DNA of 64,000 bases from Platanthera guangdongensis (Eukaryota; Streptophyta; Magnoliopsida; Asparagales; Orchidaceae), in contig CM077161.1 of NCBI GenBank assembly GCA_039583875.1, forward strand, positions 67,275,885 to 67,339,884, given 5' to 3'. A model generated the notes under the pieces. The model was not told the origin of the DNA. It did not search any database and saw only the letters and a list, made by a program, of their open reading frames with translations. Position 1 is the first letter of the stretch, and each line of letters starts with the position of its first letter. The position numbers and the translations under genes were made by a program. Shown piece after piece: positions 23,310 to 34,978 of this stretch.

Positions 23310-25416
23310 AGATTACCTTGAGTCCTTTATTTGGTTGAAAAGAAAAGCTGGAAATAACTGACAAAGTAGGTTGAGAATTATAACCTAAGGGGTGATATCT
23401 CCTAGGTGGAATAACCCAGTCAGCTACTGGATTGAATGTCTTATTAGCTGGCTTAGAATTTCTGTAAGAGAAATGATTTATGTTTGATCCTTCTGGGTTC
23501 GACGAATTTCTGTAAGTTCGTCGATTAGAGTTCGACGAATAGGGCTGAGATCGTCGATCTCTGCTCAGAGAATGACAATAGTCATTTTCTGCGCCCCAAG
23601 TTCGTCGACCTCTGCTCGACGAACCATACAAAGTTCGTCGATCGCAGTTAGACGAATTGTTATAACTGAGATTTGCGTTCAGCGTTCGTCGATCTGGGTT
23701 CGGCGAACGGCCCTCATTTCGTCGATCTGAGTTCGACGAATGCTGCTGCACCTGGTTTTTATTAGTTGTTTTCTGATTTCTATTTCTCTTGTCTATGGGT
23801 TTTAGATTATTTTCAGACATTGGTTTGTCTATTATCTTTTCTTTTCCCTTGGCAGAAATAAATTTAATGGGTGTGGTAAGAATATTTTTCTTAATTATGG
23901 GGGACAAACCTGATGATGCACCCAAGCCCAGCTTGTCATTTAATCTGGCATTTACTGTGCTTATTATGTCCATCAGCTTGAGAGTTCTTCCATTGAGAGA
24001 TTGCTCAAGTTGTTTGGCCTCACATAAATCAGATTTTAATTTAATTGTCAGTTCATTTGCTAAGGTTAGTTGATCTTTTAGTTTAATATTTTCTAAGTAA
24101 ACAGATTCAAGATTTCCTAGTCTTTCTCTAAGGGTTTTTATTTCCTTTTCTGAACTAATTAATTCTAAACACATATTTTTGAATTCAATTTTAAATAAAT
24201 CAGAATTGAAATTGAAACTAGAAAGAACCAGATCTGCCTCTGACTCTGAGGCTGCCTCATCTTCAGATTCTCCTTCTGATGCTGAATTGCTCCTGGAGGC
24301 ATCAATTGACATAAGGCAAACCTCCTTGGATCTTGCTTCTTCTTCTTCTTCACTTAAGCTGGAAAAGGATGATTCTTCTTCAGTATCACTCCATGTCTCA
24401 GCAACAAAGCCCTTGTCTTTCTTTTTGTACTTGCTGGAGGAGGGCCTGCTGCTGTGTTTTCTCCTGGAGTCCTTTTCTCTACTTTTCTCCTTCTTCTGGT
24501 TTTCTGGACATTCAGATATGTAATGTCCAGGCTTTCTGCATCCAAAGCACACAACCTCCTTGGTTGGTGTTTTGTCAAATCTGGGCTTATCATCCTAGCT
24601 TGATGATTTCCTTCTGAAATCCTTTATAGCCATCTTATAGAATCTTTTTGCAAAGAGGCTCATGATTTCTCCATTTGATGTTGAGGTCTCACTTTCCTCA
24701 GATGCCTTGAAGGCTATGATGTGATCCTTTCTCACTGGAGTTGTTGCTTTCTGTTCAGCTGTTTCTCTTGATTTGATCAACTACTCATAAGACTTTAATA
24801 TGCCTAGCAGAGATTCAGTGGATATCTCATTTAGGCTTCTGGCTTCTTTGATAGGCCAGATTCTTGAATCCTAAGAGCTAGGGAAGCACATCAAGATTTT
24901 GTCATTCACCTCTGTCAGGGTGATGTCTTTATCCAAGGTTTTAAGCTCATTGATGATTGAGCTCAACCTATTGTACATTTCAGCCACTAATTCAGCCTCA
25001 TCCTTCTTAAAATTCTCATACAGGGATATGAGATTTGATCTCCTGTCTTTCCTTTCATCTGCTGAACCAGATACCATTTGGTTGAGGGAATCCCAAATGG
25101 CCTTGGCTGAGGTGCACCCAGCCACCTTTTGAAATATGTCATCTGATATTGTCTGAGCCAAGATGTTCATTGCTTGTGCATCTACAATTTTGGCTTTCTT
25201 GTATGCATCATTATTCTCTAGAGGAGATACTGCAGTCATGTTGATGGAGGTGCTTGTAGAAGCTGCATGTGCTGGAGGTACTCCTATCAAGATGGAAGCA
25301 AAAATATCTTAATCAATAGAGTTCATATATAGTTTGATTCTTGCCTTCCAAATGGCAAACCTGTTAAGATTGCATACTGGAGGTCTGATGCTTGCATAAT
25401 CTTTATTTTGAGTCAT
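23293..25416 (-). pseudogene. gag: SIRE-B gag
   Basis: A 708-codon frame from ATG 25416 (MTQNKDYASIRPP). The N-terminal half is the copia gag (UBN2-type) domain, with FAIWKARIKLYM, AKAIWDSLNQMV and LYENFKKDEAE. A zinc knuckle CFGCRKPGHYISEC is at 24549-24508. An acidic/serine region and a coiled coil (24100-23950) follow. The segment 23745-23490 encodes repeated (N/D)RRT peptides because the LTR motif TCGACGAA runs through it. Stops at 25311-25309, 24873-24871, 24783-24781 and 24597-24595 break it, all in one frame. Capsid protein in life. Confidence 0.9.
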
Positions 25417-25540
25417 TTCTGTGAAGAAGTAAATATAATAATAAAAACAAAACAATCAGATCTAACAAGAGGGATTTTTATGGTTCAGGTGTTAGCTTGT
25501 ACAACCAATTAACCTCTCAAGGTGTGGTAGCTTAACCAAC

Positions 25541-25557
25541 CTCCCTCTGATACCAAT
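25541..25557 (-). other. SIRE-B primer-binding site
   Basis: On the minus strand attggtatcagagggag directly follows the 5' LTR end; TGGTATCAGAG matches the initiator-Met tRNA 3' end. Confidence 0.9.
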
Positions 25558-27234
25558 TAAAAGTGCAAGTTAGATTTGAAATACTCTAGAGGGGGGGTGA
25601 ATAGAGTATTGTGCTCACTAACAAAAATTCTTTACAACTTTTGCTATAATCCTAAGTGAACAGGTTAGCAAATAAGGAAATAAGCACAGCAACCTAAACA
25701 ATCACAGAACACAGCCAAAACAAAAGAAAAAGGGCAACCAGACGACACAACAAATTTATAGTGGTTCCCCGACCTGGGTACATCTACAAAACCTCAAGTA
25801 TTTTGGTAAGAGACTTGCAACCAGGAATAATTTTGAAGGGAATTAAAACCCTGTACAGAGAATGAAAAAGGGATGATGGGGTCTTCTCTTTCTCAACAAC
25901 AACTAAGAATACTTGTGGATTGATTTCAGCAGATTGCTCCCCCTAAGATCTTGAATGGATCAGGAATTCTGGAGCACTGCTTCAGGGTGACAGGTCTTCA
26001 AAGAACTGGATTGCCTTGACCAGAGATTGCTTTAGTAAATTCTTTGACAGATAGATATTGTTGTCCTTCTGAAGTTGTCCTGGAGGATTGAAGGAAGAAG
26101 ACTCTTGATAGTGATTGAATATTCTTCTTCTTCTTGATGTTCTCTGGCTTAGGCTGATTGTAGTATGAAAACTATTGATTTCTGTAAGATTGTTCTTCTG
26201 TGCAATATTTGTCTGTGTGTCTGTAGTACTGCTTAATCCTTTCTTTTCTGAATTCAGACTGACTGAAGAACATTCGAAATTTGAATGTTTGAGCATTAAA
26301 TGCAATCGGCCTGGGAAGGAAGCGGCAATCAATGACTTCCCTAACTGTCCTATGGAAAAATGACATGTGATAATCCATGATCAATGCTCGTTCCAATGGT
26401 AACATTCCGAGAATATTGAGCACTAATTACTCAGGAATCATCGCCAAGAAAAGGGACGAAAAACTGGAGAAGACCTAATCTGGAATCGTCGAACGAAGAA
26501 CAGGAATCGTTGAGCTGAGTTCACAGTTCATCGAGCTGAGCTGATGAGTTCGTCGACCAGATAATAACAATTATTCTTCAAGGGAAACTTGTCAATTCTG
26601 CTACAATATTCGGCGAACTGACAAGCTTCATTCGTCGAGCTGAGATCCAAATTCGTCGAACAAATAATCATCACTCTCAATCTTTATTCGTCTAACAGAT
26701 ATCCAAATTCATCGAGCGAAGAATGATTGTGGACATAGAATCTGAGAAGTCTTTGACTGAAAAGGATTCAAATCATTGAGCAGAAATCGTCGAGTAGAGT
26801 ACTGAATTCGTCGACCTAAGAAGTTGTGAACTTGAGGTCTAAGTTCGTCGAGCTCAGATTCTTGTTCGTCGACCAAAGCCTGAAGCTGGACTTAGAAAAA
26901 TCTGGAGTTACCCTGACTTTAGTTTGTTGAAGTATCTCAGTCTTCATCGAACAGAGAACAAAGATCGTCGAGCTCAGCACAAAGAAATGTCTCAAGATCG
27001 TCGAGCTCAGAACGTCTTTCGTCGACCTGAGTTCGACGAACATCGAACTCATTTGACTTAGTCTTGAAATCTTCTAAGTCTTGAGTCTCTGATGTTCTTG
27101 TTGATAGCTGGTCCATCTGAAGTTAACTCTAAGGACTTGGCCTAGACTCTAGGACACAAATTTGACCTTGGCTATACATGTTGGGTCACATCCTAAGCTA
27201 GTGAACCTAGCCCAAATCAACTAGGGATCCAACA
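25558..27234 (-). repeat. SIRE-B 5' LTR
   Basis: Starts TGTTGGATCCC at 27234 on the minus strand. Aligns with 14919-16688 but misses ~90 bases after 25785. The terminal CTTTCA of the other LTR reads CTTTTA here. Carries the TTCGTCGA array at 26475-27045. Confidence 0.92.
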
Positions 27235-27424
27235 TATTAATGGTTTAGGCACATGAGTTAGTAGGATGACAGGTTATCATTCTAAGTCTAAGCATGACAT
27301 CATGATTGAAAATCCCAGAGCAGGTTACCAGCTTTAGCAAGTACTTAAGCATGTTTTGTCTGGATTATGTTGTTTAGTGTTAGCGGTTGGGGTAGGTTTT
27401 GATTAGTATTCATATTTATTTAGA

Positions 27425-28560
27425 ATGACACTTAAGCATATGGTAACTAGATCGACTCCCCAGTCAGAGGGCGAGTCTTCAGGTGCGCAGAGCGAAGCGA
27501 TGATTGAAAGTTTGCAGCATAGTAATGAGACATTGTCCAGATAGACGGTGGAGATGCAGTCGCAGATCCATGAATTGTTATTGGTTGGGTTAGGACAGTT
27601 GCCGCGAGTGAAGGACCCGGCTGTGGGTCAGGCTGTTCCTATTCCTCCTGCTCCTCTGGTGCTCCCGGTGTTGTTGCCACCAAAGATGACATTTATCTCG
27701 CATTTCTGGAGACTAGGACCCCCTACCTATGATGGTTGGGCAGATTTTATTGCCTTAGATGATTGGATAATAACAATCGAGAAGATGTTTCCTTACTCGG
27801 GGATTTCAGTGGATCAGAGGGTGATGGCCACTACGTATCAACTCAAGGGACTTGCTAAAAGTTTGTGGCTGAGAGATAAGGAGAATCTGAAGGATGGATA
27901 CTCATGAAAATCCATCAAGGAGTTGCTGCTAAAGACGTTTCTGCCATCAGTCGAGAGAGCCCGCAAGATGAACGATTTTCTGCATTTAAAGTAAAGACAG
28001 CTTACAATTACTGAGTACGATGTGGAGTTCAGAAAACTAAGTCGATTTGCATCGGACTTGGTTTCTTCAGAGTCGAACCGAGTTAAACGATTTCTGGGTG
28101 GTCTTAGGAATGACATCCAACAACTAGCTAGTGCTTATAGATCTGAAAGTTATGCTAAAGTAGTAGAGGCTACTCTGGAGGTTGAGGTGATTGACAATGC
28201 TAAGAGTTGAGGTCAACAACTAAGGAAGGACAAGAGGAAGACCAGTGAGGGAAATAGTTCCCAAGAATCTGGTACTACTTCAGGGAAAAGAAGCAAGGAG
28301 ATATGCAATTTCTATGGCCGGCCAAGCCATCCTTTTAAAAGGTGTTACCAAAGATTAGGAGCCCAGAAGAAAGTGTAGGTTCATGCGATATAGGGTGCTC
28401 CTAAAGGGGATTTGGTTTGTGTTGCATGTAAGTGGATGGGGCACGATACTGACCGTTGTTGGCTTAAGGACAAGACCTGCTTTTAGTGTGGGCAGAAGGG
28501 ACATGTTAAGTCGAAGTGCCAGCAGGCTCAGCCCCTGTTGCAACCAGTTCCACTTCAGGC
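27425..28560 (+). pseudogene. gag: Chromovirus A gag
   Basis: ATG at 27425 (MTLKHMVTRSTPQSEG). The frame contains PPTYDGWADFIALDDWI and the gag core KSLWLRDKENLK, then LKRFLGGLRNDIQQLASAY-like text at 28090-28140. A zinc-knuckle region follows at 28288-28540: a decayed CNFYGRPSHPFKRC, CVACKWMGHDTDRC, and CGQKGHVKSKC preceded by a stop. Stops near 27540, 27905 and 28208 break it, all in one frame that continues into the protease. It would form the particle. Confidence 0.8.
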
Positions 28561-28739
28561 CTTGCCGCCGCCATAGCTTTTAGACATGGGGAAGGGCAAG
28601 CTGAACGTGGTGTATTTGGAGGAAGCTCAGAGATCTTCGTAAGTTATTTCAGGTTAGACCCTAACCTTTTCCATGTTTTCAATTGTAGCTGTAGTTTGAC
28701 GTTCGTTTCCTTAGTCACGTATACGATTTTATATAGGGA

Positions 28740-29317
28740 ACTTTAAGGTAAAGAACCACTGGGCGCGTGTTCTGTATGATTCCGGTGCTACCCACTCATT
28801 TGTGGCTAGGACATTTGTAGAGCGCCACTCTTTGACCCTTGATCTTGTTGGCGACGGATTTAATGTCAAGTTTCCTTCAAGTGATTCTGTTGTATCGGAT
28901 CAAGGCATGCAGAGTTGTCTGATTCTGTTAGGCAATTTTCTAGCAGTTGCTGATATGAAGATGATAGACTTGGAAGATTTCGATGTGATTCTTGGCATGG
29001 ATTGGTTGTCCAAGTGTGATGTGGTCATCCAGTGCAAGGTCAAGTGCTTGGACTTCAAGATGGACACCGGTCAGCCCAGGAGTGTTTATGGTTTCCTGCA
29101 CCAAGTTGCTCCGATTTTTTCTACACTATGTGCTCGGAAGCTAGTAAATTTCGGTTGTTTTGCTTATTTTGTTTCGGTGTTGTCAACCGATGGTAGTTTG
29201 TCGCGAGTTGAGGAGATTGTCGTTGTGCGGGAGTTTTCAAATGTGTTCCCTAATAATCTTCCTTGTCTTCCACCCGAGGTACATGTGGAGTTCTTCATAG
29301 ATTTGGAGCCCGGTACT
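28740..29317 (+). pseudogene. pol: Chromovirus A protease and RT start
   Basis: Aspartic protease with the active-site text VLYDSGATHSFVAR at 28760-28805 (catalytic DSG intact) and the second landmark DFDVILGMDWLSK near 28980-29015. The frame then reads VREFSNVFPNNLPCLPPE, the linker to reverse transcriptase, and ends at ...LEPGT where a foreign LTR is inserted at 29318. The reading frame is the same as that of gag and has no stop over its last 170 codons. Confidence 0.85.
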
Positions 29318-32121
29318 TGATGAGTTGTAAATATACGCATATTTTAGTACTTTATTTATATCGTTTTAGTTCTTATTCATAGTTTTTAGTTATTTTAGTT
29401 TATAAATATGTTTATTTTTGTAAATATTTACCTAACATAACCACAATTTTGATTTCTGAAATTTTCAGGGAAAAGTGAAAAATCTCGACCTGACACGCCC
29501 GTGTCCCAGACTCGACACGGCCGTGTCATGCCCTCGACGATCAGCTATCGTCGACCCAGCTCAAAGTTCATCAACCCGAGCGGGACATGCCCGTGTACCA
29601 TGACCTGACACAACCGAGTCATTCCCGTTCGACAATCAACAAGCCCAGCTCGACGAAAATGAGCTCGAAGTTCGTCAACCCAATTCGACATGCCCATGTC
29701 GAGCCCCGATACACCCGTGACTCCTCTACCTGGCCCTCCAAGACGCTGTAGGAGACTTTTTATGCAACATGTTCCCGGATCTACCTCCCTAACATGCCCA
29801 TCGTCACGCCCGTGACCAAGGGCGGCACATCCTCGTGTTCAGCCACAAGTCAATGCTCCCGTCAAATCGCCGGATATCATCGTAAATAGTACTGACATGC
29901 CCCCCCCCCCACCCCCCCGACACGCCCGTGTCGGAGGGCGTGTACTTGGAAAATTTTCTCTTTAAATAGCCCATTTTTGTAAGGTCAAGGGTTCACATTT
30001 TTGAGCCACTTTAGTGTGTTTTGTGGGCTGCCCTCGTGTATTCTCTTGCTATGTAAGGAGATTTCTCCCCCCTCCCTTTCATGTTTGTTTTTGCTTTTGT
30101 TTTTGCTTTAGCTTTAGCATTGTAATAGTTTGATTATGATAATAAAAATGTTAGATTTTCTCTCTCTACATGGCATGAAAAATTCATTTGGGTGACTTAT
30201 CTCTTTCTCATTTTATCCCTTTGTATTTCTTTGTTCTTCTCTTTATGAAAAGGGTGTGTGTGTGTATGATGAGTGTAAGTTGTTTGGTTCTTATGTTTTT
30301 TTTGGTTTGTCTCCATGTTAGCTTTTGGTATAGATTTTATTTCAAAATGAAATGTTGTGTTAACTTTTTATCTTTTTTCTCCATGTCTTTTTTTAAAGTT
30401 TTATGTTTTCATTCTTAAGAATTTATAAAAGAGGTTTTAAAAGTGATTTTGATATTTTTTTACTTAGTTTTTTTAGGATTGTAAACCTTTTGTTCTTTTA
30501 AAATTTTATTTCAACTTTTTTATCACTTTTATGAACTCTTAAGAATGAAAAAGTTATAGTTTTAATTTTTTGAGCACCTTTAATTTTAGCTTTATTTTAA
30601 AAAACTTCTTGCTCATTCTCTTTTTATTTGTTCTTTTTAAGTGTTTTTGGTAAGCTTTAGTAGTAGGAATCTTGTAATTTTAATTTTTAAAGCAACATTT
30701 TTTTTTCTCTTTATTTGTGTGTGAGAGTGTATGAGTTAGGTTTTCATTTAGTTCTTTTAAAATTTCATGATGTGTGTTTGAGTGTATGAGAATAATTTTT
30801 AATGCTTTATTTCAATTATGTAGAGTGTGTGAGTTTATGAGATAATTTTTCATGATTTCTTTAATTCTTTCTTCAATTATGTAGAGTGCGTGTGTGTATG
30901 GGATAATCGTGTTGCTTTCTTTCCATTTATGTAGAGTGTGTGCGTGTGTTTTACTTTTTTGCAGTGTGTGTGCGTTTTTCATTTACGCAAGTGTGTGCGT
31001 TTTCATTTTCAGTAGAGTGAGTGTGTTTGTTTATTTCATGTCGAGTGTGTGCGTGTGCACATTTATTTCCGTCTACTCGTTAAGATTTAAATGGCGTGCC
31101 TTTATTTTCAGTCCTACTCGTTTGAGTAGGACTTGTAATTTTCTTTTTTTTTGTAACCTAGTTTCTATTTAATTTATAATTTGAAGTGTGCGTTAGTTCT
31201 CGTTTTAGCTAACTTTTTAAGTTTTCTAAATGTTTGTTATTTTTATATCTTCTTCTTATAACCCTTTAGCGCTTAGTTACGAACTCGCGCCTCATCAAAT
31301 TATAAAGTCGTCCCCATACCGATGAGTGGCTAATCATGATTAGCCTCAGCATCGAAGAGCATTGGGACATATAAAATGATTTGAAATAATTAATGTTCTT
31401 TATTTTCACTTTAATTTTAGGACTTATGGTTTACCCATGGTTAACGACGCGTAGGACCACATATCGATGTGTGGGCCCTATTTTCATTATCCATACGCTA
31501 GCTAGCCGAGAGGCCGTGTGTATGGACAGATCACCCCTGGGTAAAGAGAGTTGCGTGCATACCATCGAGAGAGGACAAGCGTAATTCTTTCGGATTGGGT
31601 TCCCCACCCAATAGCGGAGTTCTTAGCGTAAAGCGGGCATTAAGAGGAATCCTTCGTCGGACAAACGTTCGGTCGAATAGTCTTACCGTTCAGGTGAGAA
31701 ATACTCCTAGAGATAAGTGCGCTCATATTTTTGGAACCTCCACGGCCAAGTTACCTTTTATTAATTTGAAAACTAAGTTCAATAATTATTAAAAGTTATT
31801 TTAGTCTTAATCTGATTCGGTGCTGAGCGTTAACCCTTCATCGAATTTTCTAAATCATTTTCGCTCTTTTTTTGTTTTTTTCTCGTCTTTAGTTAATCAA
31901 AATCTCCACCTTACTTTCAGTAAAATAATAGTCCTCCTGGAGGAGTAGGCAAAATCAACCCAACCCTGAGAACAATACAACCTCGGTATTCTCCCGAATA
32001 TCGAGTACTACATGCGAAGGTGCACTTGCCTCCTTTCGTTAAAAACTTGCTTTTTAGCCCGCCCGCGATTGTCGACTCATCGAACCAACCACCTAAACAA
32101 GAGTCTGTTCGCGGGCCATCA
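29318..32121 (+). mobile_element. Solo LTR, probably Tat/Athila-type
   Basis: A 2,804 bp insertion starting TGATGAGTTG and ending GGCCATCA, with perfect 5-base duplications GTACT at 29313-29317 and 32122-32126. It interrupts the chromovirus pol frame exactly. No internal LTR pair, primer-binding site or protein domain is visible, so one LTR left by recombination is the best reading; a non-autonomous element is possible. Orientation is taken from TG...CA and a TATA-like tttaaatag at 29952-29960. It contains GACACGCCCGTGTC at 29492-29505 and 29919-29932. The T-rich middle (30100-31250) gives spurious open frames. Clade assignment is inference from length and end sequences. Confidence 0.75.
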
Positions 32122-32126
32122 GTACT

Positions 32127-33330
32127 CGTCATATTACTAAGGAGTCGTATCGTACGGCCCAACATGAGCTGGAGGAGTTGCATACCCAATTGGATGAGTT
32201 ACTTCAAAAAGGTTTTATTAGACCGAGTTCTTCTTCGTGGTGTGCTCCTATTCTTTTTGTATAGAAAAAGGATGGATCGATGAGGCTTTGCATCGATTAT
32301 AGAGAACTGAATAAGGTGACCATCAACAATAGATATCCCCTGCCAAGGATTGATTACATGTTCAATCAGTTGCGTGGTAGCTCTGTGTTTTCAAAGATTG
32401 ATCTTCATTCAGGCTACCACCAGTTCAGGATTAGTGAGATAGATATTCCACGGTCTGCTTTCCATTCGCGGCATGGGCATTTTGAGTTTTTGGTAATGTC
32501 TTATGGATGACTAATACGCCCTATGAGTTTATGGATATGATGAACTAGGTATTTAAGGATTACCTGGATTGTTTCGTGGTGGTTTTTATAGATGATGTTC
32601 TGGTATATTCCCGCAGTGTTGATGAGCATGCCCAACACTTGAGATTGGTTTTATCTACCATGAGGGAGCATAATTTATATGCCAAGCTAAGTAAGTGTGA
32701 GTTTTGGCTTCCTCAGGTCTCGTTTCTAGGTCATGTGGTTAATAAGGATGGAATTTCTGTGGACCCTGCGAAATAGCTGTTGTTGTGGATTGGAATAGTG
32801 CTACCACTCGCAAAGAGATAAGGAGCTTCCTAGGATTGGTATGATATTATAGAAGGTTTGTTGAGGGTTTCTCTATGTTGTCTGCGGCATTGACTAAGCT
32901 TATGCAGAAGAATGCAGCATTTGTGTTGAGCGATAGGTGCGAAGAAGCTTTACTGGAATTAAAGAGGAGATTGTGCAATGCTCTGATTTTGGCCTTGCCT
33001 ATTGAAGGGATAGAGTATGTTGTGTACGTGGACGCATCGCATGTTGGACTTGGTTACGTGTTGATGCAAGAAGGTAAAGTGATAGTGTATGGGTCGAGGA
33101 AGTTAAAGACTCTAAAAAGGAATTAACCTACGCATGATCTAGAATTTGCAGCTGTGATTTACGCCTTAAAGTTATGGAGGAATATTTTATATGGCGCTTT
33201 GTGCAAACTTTACACTGATCATAAGAGTTTGAAGTACTTTTCACTTAAAAGGAATTGAATTTGCGGCAACGGAGGTGTTTAGAGTATGTGGTGGATTATG
33301 ATGTTGAGATCCAGTATCATCCGGGCAAAA
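32127..33330 (+). pseudogene. pol: Chromovirus A reverse transcriptase and RNase H
   Basis: Picks up at [16 protein letters not shown] and [15 protein letters not shown], then [29 protein letters not shown] and the catalytic FIDDVLVYS near 32580-32610. RNase H follows: YVVYVDASHVGLGYVLMQ (catalytic Asp of VDAS present), ALKLWRNIL and [11 protein letters not shown] frameshift near 32508, a stop near 32260 and several more after 32776 break it. Confidence 0.85.
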
Positions 33331-34640
33331 CTAATGTGGTATTCGGCACCCTGAGTAGGAAGTCAGCGAAAATTTTTAATCTTTCCGTGGACTAGTTGGT
33401 AGAAGATTTCCTTCTGATGGATATATCGGTGGGGAGTAGGGACTCTCCTAGCAGCTTGGAAGTATTAGAGCCTTCAAGGTTTTCACTAACAAGGATACAT
33501 CAAATGGATGATCCTGATTTGATGCACCTTTATAATAGAACTGTGATAGGGGAATTGCCGGACTTTTCGATTAATGACGCGGGTATCTTGAAATATCGCG
33601 ATTGATTCTGTATCCTCAATGTTGAAGAGATCCGAGTTAAATTGTGCAGTGAGGCGCATGTTTCAGGTGTTGCCTACCACCCTGGTTCTACAAAAATGTA
33701 CAAGGACCTGAAGTAGATTGTCTCAAATATGGTATGGTTTGAGATTCCAAATTGGAAGTGGGAGAGAATTTCAATGGATTTTATTACTGGATTTCCGAGA
33801 TCTCCCCGAGGACACGTTTCAATCTGGGTTATTGTGGACAGATTGATGAAGTGTGCTCACTTTGTACCGTTTAAGATCGATTACTCCATGAAAACAATAG
33901 TTGAGTTATACTTGCATCAAGTAATAAGATTACATGGAGTACCTGTTAGTATTATGTCAGATCGAGACTCCCAGTTTACGTCTCGTTTTTGGAAGAGTTT
34001 ACCGGAAGGATTGAGTATCGATTTGTGTTATTCTACCACTTAGCATATGCAGACTAAAGGTCAAATGATTGGGTATCAATTTGTGTTATTCTACCTCTTA
34101 GCATGTGCAGACTAAAGGTCAAACGGAAAGAGTACATTAGATCGTTGAAGATATTATCAGGTGTTATATTTTGGACCACGGGGGAGCATGGGATGAGGGT
34201 TTTTAATTGATGGAATTCACTTCTAATAGCAGTTTTTAGGAAAGTATACAGATGGCTCTATTTGAGGCTTTGTATGGGAGGCGTTATAGAACTCCTTTGT
34301 TTTGGGCCGAGGTTGGTGAAAGACCATTGCTAGGTACTGAATCGTTATAGTAAATGGAGGTTTCTGTAAAACATATTTGAGAGAAGCTTCGGGTGGCTCA
34401 AGAGTGATATGAGAAGAATGCCATTCGGCGTAGGACCGATTTGGAGTTTGCTATAGGGGATATGGTGTTTCTTAAAGTTTCCCCAATGACAGGAGTTAAA
34501 AGGTTTGGTAAGAACCACAAATTGGACCCGACGTACGTGGGAACTTTAAAAATTGTTGAATGAATTGGTGTGTTAGCATATAGGCTAGATTTGCCAGCAA
34601 GTTTTCCCGGTGCGCATGATGTTTTTCACGTAAACCAATT
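33331..34640 (+). pseudogene. pol: Chromovirus A integrase
   Basis: The zinc-binding head (EAHVSGVAYHPGSTKMY) loses its CXXC: about 45 codons expected between MYKDLK and the core are missing near 33725. The core keeps ISMDFITGFPRSP, IVDRLMKCAHF (first Asp) and SDRDSQF (second Asp), then QTKGQTER with the Glu. A 58-base tandem duplication lies at 34010-34125. The C-terminus has LFEALYGRRYRTP and VSPMTGVKRFGK, followed by AYRLDLPASFPGAHDVFHVNQL. Several stops and frameshifts. Confidence 0.85.
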
Positions 34641-34865
34641 GTGAAAGTGTGTGCTAAGCGACAGGCAAGTTCTTTATTTTGTGCCCCATTTGGAGCCTAA
34701 CCTTTCATATATGGAATTCCTGCTCGTGTTTTGGATACTCAAGATTGGGTATTGTGAAGAAAGGCAATACCGATGGTTAAAGTTTTGTGGAAGAACCAAG
34801 ATGTGCAAAGCGCGACTTGCGAGTTGGAGTAAGTTATGAGGGAGGCTCATGCTCATTTATTCTCC
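34641..34865 (+). pseudogene. Chromovirus A chromodomain
   Basis: After DVFHVNQL the text LEPNLSYMEF appears, then, in a second frame, ARVLDTQ, a position where RKAIPMVKVLWKN follows, and SATCELE and REAHAHLF. This is the chromodomain that targets chromovirus integration to heterochromatin. A frameshift near 34720 and two stops split it. Confidence 0.75.
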
Positions 34866-34961
34866 TGATCTTTTGGTATGTGTTTCCTCTGTATGCATAT
34901 GATTGCTTATATTTTGATTGGAATTTGATCCTATTTATGTTATGTTTCAGGACGAAACATT

Positions 34962-34978
34962 CTTTTTGGAGGGGTGGT
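34962..34978 (+). other. Chromovirus A polypurine tract
   Basis: ttttggaggggtggt just before the LTR start TGTAACGCCCCTGG. Confidence 0.8.

Larger units (their letters stand above)
14919..27234 (-). mobile_element. SIRE-B: complete antisense SIRE-type copia
   Basis: A 12.3 kb element read on the minus strand, with LTRs 25558-27234 (5') and 14919-16688 (3'). Order: primer-binding site, gag, pol (protease, integrase, RT, RNase H), ORF3, polypurine tract. Flanks catta (14914-14918) and tatta (27235-27239) match at 4 of 5 bases. It sits inside the leader of chromovirus A. Counting one aligned 540-base stretch of the LTRs gives about 26 differences (near 5%), and the 5' LTR lacks ~90 bases present in the other. 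Coding regions carry about 14 stops but only one clear frameshift. Confidence 0.92.
27235..34978 (+). mobile_element. Chromovirus A internal region (resumed)
   Basis: The Ty3/gypsy element whose 5' LTR starts at 9594 continues here after SIRE-B: rest of leader, gag, protease, then a solo LTR insertion (29318-32121), then RT, RNase H, integrase and chromodomain, polypurine tract and 3' LTR. The chromodomain at the end places it among chromoviruses, probably the Tekay/Del group. It is old and carries many stops and frameshifts. Confidence 0.85.

Noticed and set aside
28383..28583. Plus-strand frame overlapping the chromovirus A zinc knuckles
   Set aside because: It is out of phase with the gag frame, which carries the CX2CX4HX4C motifs.
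30188..31172. Hydrophobic Phe/Cys-rich open frames as membrane proteins
   Set aside because: They come from T-rich low-complexity sequence in the solo LTR with repeated gtgtgtgcg words.
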